A stretch of DNA of 48,927 nucleotides from Bacteroidales bacterium (GTDB lineage Bacteria > Bacteroidota > Bacteroidia > Bacteroidales > UBA3824), in the NCBI GenBank assembly GCA_017535325.1, contig JAFXUC010000041.1, positions 1 through 48,927 on the forward strand, written 5' to 3'. The number at the start of each line of letters is the position of its first letter. The stretch's first letter is position 1. Shown in pieces: positions 44,201-48,927 of the stretch. The translations under genes were made by a program, and so were the position numbers. Under the pieces are notes generated by a model. It did no database searches, had not been told where the DNA came from, and saw only the letters and a program-made list of their open reading frames with translations.

Positions 44201-47200
44201 ACCAGTACTCAAAGTGTTGGCATTGGTTTTATTGGTTGAGCTAACCCACACACCCTCGTTACCGATAAGAGCAATACATGCTGAAAACATATAGTTATGG
44301 CTTGTAACACCGTTAGCATCCCAACCCGAACCGACTTTAATTGCGGTAAGTTTTTCACAATGACTAAACATGTGAGTCATATCTGTAACATTTTCCGTAT
44401 TGAAATTGCTCAAATCAAGGGTGGTAAGTTTTTCACAACCATAGAACATATCCATCATATTCGTAACATCAGAAGTATTGATATTGTCTTTCATTCCGAC
44501 AATTTCGGTTAAGTTTGTCATATCATAAAACCATTCAAAACACGATGTAGGGCGGGCATCTTTGAACGATTCGTCAAAAATTACTTTGGTAATATTTTCA
44601 GCTTCAGACGACCATGCCGGAGTAGTTTCGCCATCGTTCAAATCGTATTTTGTACCTACTTTTGAATCCTTTTCTTTGTCGAAATAGAACGTAAGTGTTT
44701 TTTTATCTTCTGAAAGTACGGCATACGGATATATCCAAAATGCTATATAAATTCGGTTGCCGACATCATTGGCGGATAATGTTATAGTTGGTAAATGATT
44801 GGGGGCTGTTCCCCCTAATAATGAACGATTATATTCAAGTAAATCAACCCAATAATCAAAATAAGCATTATCTTTTTCTGGGTTAACTAATGTTACTTCT
44901 GAGCCTCCAAACTCATTGACAGAGTTTGTAAAAGTTTCAAATTTCAATTCGCTATTTTCATCGGTATAATATTTTTGTAGATCATTATCAAGAAGATAAA
45001 AAATCTTGTATTTACCTGTAGTAAGAAGTCCGCCTTTATTGGCATGAGCATAGGTTTTGTCATAAAGTGTCTCCAATTGTGCTCCCCATAATCCATAATT
45101 ACCTATAAGAGACAAACAATTAGTAAACATATGATCACTTTTCGTAACTTGTTCTGTATTCCAATTTTCACCTATTAAAATTGTTTCAGCGGACGCAAAA
45201 AACATATACTCCATATTCGTAACATTTTCCGTATTGAAACTACTTATATCAAGGACATTCAGGTTTGAGCAACTATTAAACATCCTCTCCATATCCGTAA
45301 CATTTCCCGTATTGAATCTGTTTAAATTAAGGTTGGTAAGCCCCGAACAATTTTCAAACATACTTTCCATATCCGTAACATTGTCCGTCTTAAAATTACT
45401 TAAATCAAGTGTAGTAAGTTTTTCACAACCATAGAACATTGCACCCATCTTAGTAACTATATCCGTCTTGAACCCGCTTAAATCAAGAGCAGTAATTTTT
45501 TTACAATCCCGAAACATCCAATTCATCGTCGTAACCTTTTCGGTATTAAGATATTCTTTCATCCCTACAATCTCGGACAAATTGCTAAGACCATAAAACC
45601 ACTCACTACACTGAGTCGGTCTTGCATATTGGAAAGTCTCATCAAAAACTACTTTTGTGATATTGGTATTTTGTTTCCAACCGACCGAACTCAAACTATA
45701 CGCTCCGTCGGGTTTTTCACCGTATTTGAAAGTAAGGATTGTGCCGTCGTCGGAAAGTACGACGAAAGGTGTTCCTTCGATGGTAAGGTAACCGGGATTG
45801 CCGTTTTTGCCGTCAATGATGGCGTAAGTTTTGTCTATATGGTTTGCATCGTATGTTGTACCGTTGCCACCGACAAGAGAATTGCAATAATTAAACATAT
45901 CATCACCATTTGTAACATTTGCAGTACTCCAATTATCACCCACTATAATTGTTGTAAGATTTTCACAACCCAAAAACATGTTATTCATACTCGTAACATG
46001 CTTTGTATCAAGACCGCTTAAATTAAGTGAAGTTAGATTAGTGCAGTTTTCGAACATACCTTCCATATTCGTAACATTTTCGGTATTGAAACTACTTAAA
46101 TCAAGAGTAGTAAGCGACGTACAATACCAAAACATATCGTACATACTCGTAACATTCTTAGTGTTAAAGCCACTTAAATCAATAGTAGTAAGATTACTGC
46201 AACCTGCAAACATACCAGTCATTCCCGTCACCTCTGAAGTATTGAGATTTTCTTTCATGCCAACGATTTCGGTTATGTATGGTACGGAACCAAACCAAAA
46301 ATAACACGATGTAGGGCGAGCATCTTTGAAACTATCGTCAAAAACAACTTTGGTAACTGTTTCAACTTCTATTTCATTAGACCAACCAGGGTTTCCTTCA
46401 TCATTGTACAAATCGAATGCACCGTCGGGTTTTGCACCGTATTTGAAAGTGAGGGTTTTGCCATCGGAAGAAAATATGGCGTAAGGCTGGGAAAGTTCGG
46501 TTTCGTAAGTACCGTAATAACCATTGTTGTCAGTAACTTTACCTTTAACCGTAAGCGTATATTTACCGAGCGGCGTAATCTTATCTACAATGTTTCCGTC
46601 CCCGTCTGTAATTATTTCTTCGTAATCAGTGCCTTTGGTTAATGTTGTACCGTCATATTTAACCGTATATGCCAACGATACATTATTATCATCGGTTGCT
46701 TTAAGTTCTGTAATATTAAAACTTGACGTTCCGTGACAATAACAGGCTTGGTCGTCATAAAAAGTAATCGTTTTAGAAAAGCCGGTTTCAGCCGGTGCTG
46801 CGAACGCTTTTGTTCCTTGTTCTTCGCCTATTGATTCTACATAATAACAGTCGGTAAGTGTACCGGAGAAGGAACAAGTACAATAAAAAGTGCCGGTATT
46901 GGTGGTTTCACAATTAACTGTACCGGCCATAAGACAGTTTTCAAATGTAACCGCCTCTGAATTACTTGTAATCCAACCTATAAACCCACCACATGAATGT
47001 ACTTCGGGAGCGTCAATCTTACCGTCAAATACGCAGTTATTGAAAGAAATCCCACCATTCGATTCGCCAACGATTCCACCGTGAAAACCGTAACCGTTGT
47101 CTATTTTGCCGCCTTGGATTGTTGCGCTACAATGACAGTTAATAAGATTTACTGTTCCTGTTGTTCTTCCGACAAGACTTGCCGCCTGCTTATATGTTGA

Positions 47201-47605
47201 GGCGTCCACAGTGCCGGTAACTTTAATATTCTTAATTGTTGCGCCGTCAAGAAAGCGGAACGGGGCTATATACGCATCTTCTACGCCTTTAATATCAATG
47301 ACAAGTGTCTTGCCGTTGCCGTCGAAAGTACCCGCAAAAGGTTTTATTACACCAACTTCGTATGGATGGTTGCTTGCACCAACCATTGTAGAAACAGAAA
47401 TATCAGCAACAAGTTTTACATATTTTCCGCTGTAAGGATAACCGCCGTTGACATCACTTGCAAATGTATTCCAATCTGATTCACTTTCAATGAGATACGG
47501 GTCAGTTTCCGTACCTGAACCTTTGCTCAAAGTCTGTGCATTACCGTTAGAAACACAAACGAAGAAGAATAAAAGGATTGTCAAAAGTTTATATGCCTGC
47601 TTCAT
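36674..47605 (-). CDS. Giant BspA-like T9SS-exported surface protein, 3643 aa
   Basis: Signal peptide to about residue 24 (GNAQ). Residues about 25-290 form a beta-helix with GLUG-like turns (FAGTFDGNGKTL, GGIVGESNGGISF). A short Ig/MBG-like unit precedes six DUF285 super-units (about 375-2120), each opening with a strand such as YAVLSEDKKTLTF, then NITKVVFDESF, ARPTSC, several NTENVTNMEGMF repeats, and in most cases an InlB-like TREGYKFLYWTRVSASG. Residues about 2125-2900 are a string of PKD/Ig-like modules, many with paired cysteines. From about 2950 an MBG module and Ig-like domains lead to a T9SS sorting domain (TYPNPAVSRHPVYIELKNF). The predicted mass is near 400 kDa. A surface adhesin or matrix-binding role is inferred from BspA relatives. 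Confidence 0.92.
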   Translation of the reverse strand: MKQAYKLLTILLFFFVCVSNGNAQTLSKGSGTETDPYLIESESDWNTFASDVNGGYPYSGKYVKLVADISVSTMVGASNHPYEVGVIKPFAGTFDGNGKTLVIDIKGVEDAYIAPFRFLDGATIKNIKVTGTVDASTYKQAASLVGRTTGTVNLINCHCSATIQGGKIDNGYGFHGGIVGESNGGISFNNCVFDGKIDAPEVHSCGGFIGWITSNSEAVTFENCLMAGTVNCETTNTGTFYCTCSFSGTLTDCYYVESIGEEQGTKAFAAPAETGFSKTITFYDDQACYCHGTSSFNITELKATDDNNVSLAYTVKYDGTTLTKGTDYEEIITDGDGNIVDKITPLGKYTLTVKGKVTDNNGYYGTYETELSQPYAIFSSDGKTLTFKYGAKPDGAFDLYNDEGNPGWSNEIEVETVTKVVFDDSFKDARPTSCYFWFGSVPYITEIVGMKENLNTSEVTGMTGMFAGCSNLTTIDLSGFNTKNVTSMYDMFWYCTSLTTLDLSSFNTENVTNMEGMFENCTNLTSLNLSGLDTKHVTSMNNMFLGCENLTTIIVGDNWSTANVTNGDDMFNYCNSLVGGNGTTYDANHIDKTYAIIDGKNGNPGYLTIEGTPFVVLSDDGTILTFKYGEKPDGAYSLSSVGWKQNTNITKVVFDETFQYARPTQCSEWFYGLSNLSEIVGMKEYLNTEKVTTMNWMFRDCKKITALDLSGFKTDIVTKMGAMFYGCEKLTTLDLSNFKTDNVTDMESMFENCSGLTNLNLNRFNTGNVTDMERMFNSCSNLNVLDISSFNTENVTNMEYMFFASAETILIGENWNTEQVTKSDHMFTNCLSLIGNYGLWGAQLETLYDKTYAHANKGGLLTTGKYKIFYLLDNDLQKYYTDENSELKFETFTNSVNEFGGSEVTLVNPEKDNAYFDYWVDLLEYNRSLLGGTAPNHLPTITLSANDVGNRIYIAFWIYPYAVLSEDKKTLTFYFDKEKDSKVGTKYDLNDGETTPAWSSEAENITKVIFDESFKDARPTSCFEWFYDMTNLTEIVGMKDNINTSDVTNMMDMFYGCEKLTTLDLSNFNTENVTDMTHMFSHCEKLTAIKVGSGWDANGVTSHNYMFSACIALIGNEGVWVSSTNKTNANTLSTGYLTSDNYKVFLDPDGGTLTGGNVINVTSEVTLPEPTKSGHQFLGWVRQLTSATYESSTSTNVTVAENDGNRWYKAHWAVMKPYVVLSDDSKTLTFKCGESIPDGAYTPLLWSKWSSNNQTVTKVVFEESFQYARPTNCIQWFQGFNKLETITGLQYLNTEEVTNMQMMFYGCTNLKTLDLSNFNTEKVKDMQFMFYGCENLNVLDIRNFDTKIVEKMTDMFTSCSNLKTILVSDKWSVESVTASDGMFRYCSDLIGNYGARVSTVDYTHANANADGYLTKDDYKIFYKWADDKTGAYQTQYTPSTFNGATAVTINNPDDREYPFLYWTQVSANGTQIGESSTNLTISAGDLGNKIYVMHWRVPQPYAELSSDNKTLTFKYGDKPDGAYELYDGETTNPGWYDNRKNITKVVFDASFAEARPTSCYCWFKEFENLKEFVGIENFNTSEVTTMRSMFDKCRNLESIDLSHFDTRNLKSMRSMFYDCIKLITLDLSSFNTDLVETMQFTFTNCSTLTRVNIRNFNPKNVENMSGMFSECKQLTTILVGQDWTQENISSVTSSQNMFVNCNEIIGNDGTTYDATKVDKTNAHADAGGYLTKDDYKIFYKWADDETGAYQAYTPSTFSGTTNVTIDNPTREGYKFLYWTRVSASGEQIGSSSATLEIAAGEVGNRIYKMHWAVPYAVISENSTGKTLTFKYDADKPETGAYDLNEGETIPAWSHDAENIIKVIFDESFKDARPTSCYYWFDNMTNLTEIVGMKEYLNTSEVTNMEDMFAWCSKLTTIDVSGFNTEKVNNINWMFRDCENLTSLDLSGFKTDIVTDMSAMFFNCQKLTTLDLSAFNTKNVESMEFMFAGCSNLTTILISEKWKADEVETDRYMFNNCPELIGNDGSTVGETVDKTYAHAGESGYLTSGDYKIFYQWADENPKTYHAHTPSTFSGAAAVSINNPEREGYNFEYWTRVSASGTQIGESSANLIIAAGDIGNRIYQMNWAVDVTAIADTRFRGKPSGNLDEIHICGSEFQMSANETTISGVEGRWTLGDNSSAEDYIAASDIHNPSATVKNIPNTGVTLKWTITDGTNSGSDEITIYNEKAEIPDFVPMYACNGSVTLSGYIPSADAENYAGVWSTDAPGSFNSDIVEQTTSEVRPTFQGIPNGYSAIFTWSLVHKVSVTDGERTYDECASDDQIVYVTNHQIEAKIGYPDKKNKLICVDNFDGLLANDVSIYDDGTNIIKGWWTSDNDAVIKYEARYEGISNSAYAVNVSYLPHGETVFTWHVEGFGCGEVTETVTINNGAVTADAGEDDFTCTDEYELHASELEEGWTGYWLIIGGSFENFVNSTNNVTKVTGLSEYIANTFQWHVKTADYYGQEGCSDYDDVKITANGFTVYADWLKEEKNSQYSNCGQEGTVYGIPPTGEWTGEWTSSPVGLIVGASTTNTVKFDLGSNESAVLKWTVTENGCTDFDEVTVTNIKPKAETEQPVYYACGEDPVTLSGILPENTTGEWSKSFSAAEGAFVGATDISNAQYSFPSNGLMVSTELLEWTVKSIEDPYCYTSTTVAVINNRYEPTITASNYICGTETSIEGTIPESGFNGYWICTSSTLVTFDESTNKQTTVKKLQPGENTIQWTVYNAEGERCNSVSEEYVIENIKVVPTVADVDPTFDGTFTVALSASSLSDYGIVGSDIFGRWETVSAPVTVNILNSTNNETEVSGLTETGDYEFKWVVYRKIDGFPEETGYSDGGFCHDSKTVSFKYEVMKLLVDASGFEYGLPVYPKVTTIQGLDVTDDCEKLYTDENGQPVLTDLALTPVGKYTLKASYLGVTSSTTFNISPRHVTPEITLSQTEVVYDGGEKTPEIISVAFDGIDLLDECSEPLYQNNRNVGMATVTITNKSGSNYTFSKSVNFFINAIPFEYLVGKRAVVKIPVSTTGLNFSSDNKEISVVFRDGGYCVTTSKNVKKGDIAHIKSTIVDIVVTVADPFENFFDDSKWYNTDIALKTPENSNGWILSLPDYTDNIVTQEGENDVKCQILDDEENIIAEESYLIKIDKTAPEIFVLADGHGLENSKHYFLRSGAEFSAAAKDNFSGVETLEYSWDNEIFKQYDEKITLPYGKSSVYVRSKDVAGNQTETLKADFSVFEDSKFALNNSDEITSDTIFYSSKNISDMSFEINLNGNTIGSVTDASGNSFNFSDNVITVKKEYLETLSPGISPLYVRINPLGEKSAWDGGNPADFESETMTINLDVKYIVTIDKRYDFALLTDPDVKIFCPGDNVVMSFDFDEDCSSADFITVKLLGIEKETPDGGINFQVPFDGLRGGKESLAIEFYKDGYVFEDSVVFSANYPSERTFRVYDDVLALDNFDRQFVDSCYKWYIDNKEIDSANAQFLDLTKVIFDNEQHVFTVSVLDKDGNRFRVCPDEDFVVTPSVSKRQAAKVKTYPNPAVSRHPVYIELKNFAEEDFSDSEIWIYNQLGGLVQKVSEVGERTAVVLPSGFYSGVVVVRGQKVLNFKIVVE
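41230..46480 (-). repeat. Six DUF285 super-units in the giant surface protein
   Basis: Six diverged blocks of roughly 700-950 nt follow one another. Each contains a KTLTF strand, an ARPTxC segment, three to seven 23-residue LDLSxFNTxxVTxMxxMF repeats, a VDKTxAHA linker and in most cases an InlB-like domain. Boundaries are approximate and read by eye. Confidence 0.75.
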
Positions 47606-47640
47606 AATATTTTCGCTTTAAAAAAAAGAATTTTACCGCA

Positions 47641-47648
47641 CAAAATTA
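47641..47648 (-). promoter_or_regulatory. -7 element of the giant surface-protein gene
   Basis: TAATTTTG on the minus strand, 35 nt before the ATG. The surrounding 174-nt gap also holds the divergent promoter of the next ATPase gene and is otherwise A/T-rich with no other signal. Confidence 0.5.
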
Positions 47649-47725
47649 AAGAAAAAAGTAAAAAAAAAAGTTAATTTTTTCAGAAAGGTTAAATAATTTT
47701 GCATTAAATAAAAAAACTTAATTAA

Positions 47726-47756
47726 TTGCATTTTTGCGGAATACTAAGTATATTTG
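47726..47756 (+). promoter_or_regulatory. Promoter of the right-edge ATPase gene
   Basis: TTG at 47726-47728, a 20-nt spacer and TATATTTG at 47749-47756 match the consensus, 23 nt before ATG 47780. Confidence 0.8.
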
Positions 47757-47779
47757 CGCAAACAAAAACGGCATTTACC

Positions 47780-48927
47780 ATGGGTCAGTTTATAGATTAC
47801 GGAAACTTCGATTTCCGCCGTGTCAAAAACAGCGATTTCATCGACAAGTCGGGTCTGCTGAATATTCTCAACAAGAATATGGACACCGAAAACAGTTTTA
47901 TGTGCGTATCCCGTCCGAGGAGGTTTGGCAAATCGGTGGCGGCAAAGATGGCGTATGCCTATTATGACAGATCTATGGACTCATCGGCTCTGTTTGAAGG
48001 TTTGGAAATCACCAAATCGCCTGATTATAAGAAACATCTCAACAAATATCCTACGCTTTATATAGATTGGAACACATTTGCCAACGTGCCAGTAAAAGAC
48101 AGGCTGAAAGAGGCGCAAAAGTGGATTGTTTCTGATTTGAAGAAGGCGTTTAATGACGATTTGGAAGAACAGAACGACCTTTTCAAAGCCCTTGCCGAAA
48201 TCAACGATAGAACAGGCGAGCGTTTTATTATGATAATTGACGAATGGGATATGCTCGTTAGGGATGTTGAACAAGATGTTCAAGACGAATATGTCAACTT
48301 CCTGCGTTCGATGTTCAAATCCAACAAGGCCAACAGGATTTTCCGCCTCGTGTATATGACGGGCATCCTGCCGATTATAAAGATAAAAACGCAATCGGCA
48401 TTGAACAATTTTGTAGAATACAGCATCATCGACCCGGGCAGAACTTCCAAATATTATGGTTTTACGGAACAAGAGGTGGAAGTCTTGTGTAAGGCGCACG
48501 ATATGAATCTCGAATTAATGCGCCACGCCTACGACGGTTACATCATCGGCGACCAAAAGTCGATGTTCAATCCTTTTTCGGTGATGCAGTCGATTTTGAA
48601 GGGCAATTACAATAGTTTTTGGTCAAAGACGGCATCTTTTATGGCGATAGAATCATATCTTAATATTGATGCCGACCAAGTGCGCACAAAAATCATCAGG
48701 ATGATGAACGGTGAGGAAGAGTTCGTTAGGGTATCGAGTTTCCGCAACGATATGAAAAACATCGAGACGAGTGACGATGTTCTTACATTGTTGGCGCATC
48801 TTGGATATTTGTCATACAATCCTGAAAATCAGGCTGTAAGAATCCCAAATACGGAAGTCGCAGATGAGTTTGAAAATGCAGTCCGTTTTGCGGGTTGGAA
48901 TGAATTGTCTAAGGCGGTTGGGCAGTC
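47780..48927 (+). CDS. AAA-ATPase-like protein, paralogue of the window's first gene (3' truncated)
   Basis: The frame is open from ATG 47780 to the window end (382 full codons). The N-terminus (MGQFIDYGNFDFRRVKNSDF, then FIDKSGLL) and P-loop VSRPRRFGKSV (K51) are typical of AAA-ATPase_like (PF09820); Walker B is MIIDEWDML (D154/E155). From codon 71 it aligns without gaps by eye over most of its length with the gene at 2-1354, sharing stretches such as QDVQDEYVNFLR and YMTGILPIIKIKTQSALNNF. The C-terminal nuclease region lies beyond the window but is predicted from the paralogue. Confidence 0.9.
   Translation, partial: MGQFIDYGNFDFRRVKNSDFIDKSGLLNILNKNMDTENSFMCVSRPRRFGKSVAAKMAYAYYDRSMDSSALFEGLEITKSPDYKKHLNKYPTLYIDWNTFANVPVKDRLKEAQKWIVSDLKKAFNDDLEEQNDLFKALAEINDRTGERFIMIIDEWDMLVRDVEQDVQDEYVNFLRSMFKSNKANRIFRLVYMTGILPIIKIKTQSALNNFVEYSIIDPGRTSKYYGFTEQEVEVLCKAHDMNLELMRHAYDGYIIGDQKSMFNPFSVMQSILKGNYNSFWSKTASFMAIESYLNIDADQVRTKIIRMMNGEEEFVRVSSFRNDMKNIETSDDVLTLLAHLGYLSYNPENQAVRIPNTEVADEFENAVRFAGWNELSKAVGQ

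Overview
The window looks like a chromosomal stretch of a moderately AT-rich, anaerobic Bacteroidota (order Bacteroidales), probably an uncultured gut, rumen or similar lineage. The evidence is of several kinds. Many promoters fit the Bacteroidota pattern TTTG/TTG - 19 to 21 nt - TAnnTTTG. Two secreted proteins end in type IX secretion (T9SS) sorting domains. There is a conserved sigma54-activator / LptE / TPR / SecG run, a mannonate dehydratase, a DUF6427-type membrane protein, and several AAA ATPases with C-terminal PD-(D/E)XK nuclease folds that are typically expanded in these bacteria.

Layout. 1-3.5 kb: the 3' part of an AAA/PD-(D/E)XK protein, an M15-type peptidase lipoprotein, and a DUF4143-type ATPase preceded by two palindromes. 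3.5-9.5 kb: a GH2 glycosidase lipoprotein, a DUF6427-like membrane protein, and a fusion of an APC-type permease with a SpoIIE/PP2C phosphatase. 9.6-14.3 kb: a small XRE regulator, a lipoprotein, then the envelope-biogenesis run (sigma54 activator, lptE, K/E-rich TPR protein, secG). 14.3-18.4 kb: an overlapping pair of exported proteins of unknown role and a convergent CobW/COG0523 GTPase. 18.5-22.9 kb: an A/T-rich pair of divergent genes, an SF1 helicase-nuclease and an AAA ATPase-nuclease, sharing one symmetric promoter region. 23-27.7 kb: an OB-fold-like lipoprotein, then a phospho-signalling cassette (VWA-like/FHA protein, PP2C phosphatase with LysM, Ser/Thr kinase with SH3-like sensor). 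27.8-29.6 kb: uxuA and an antitoxin-like gene followed by a decayed RelE-like toxin that runs into a 41-nt palindrome. 29.7-47.6 kb: two BspA-like (DUF285) T9SS-exported proteins of 1757 and 3643 residues with duplicated C-terminal halves, separated by another AAA/PD-(D/E)XK gene. 47.8 kb to the end: the 5' part of a close paralogue of the gene that opens the window.

The strongest candidates for something under-described are the permease-phosphatase fusion, the three-gene FHA/PP2C/kinase cassette with periplasmic sensor domains, and the divergent helicase-nuclease / ATPase-nuclease pair, which could be a defence or DNA-processing module. Functional statements are family-level inferences from motifs read by eye; no database search was run. 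No rRNA, tRNA, CRISPR array or transposase gene was recognised.
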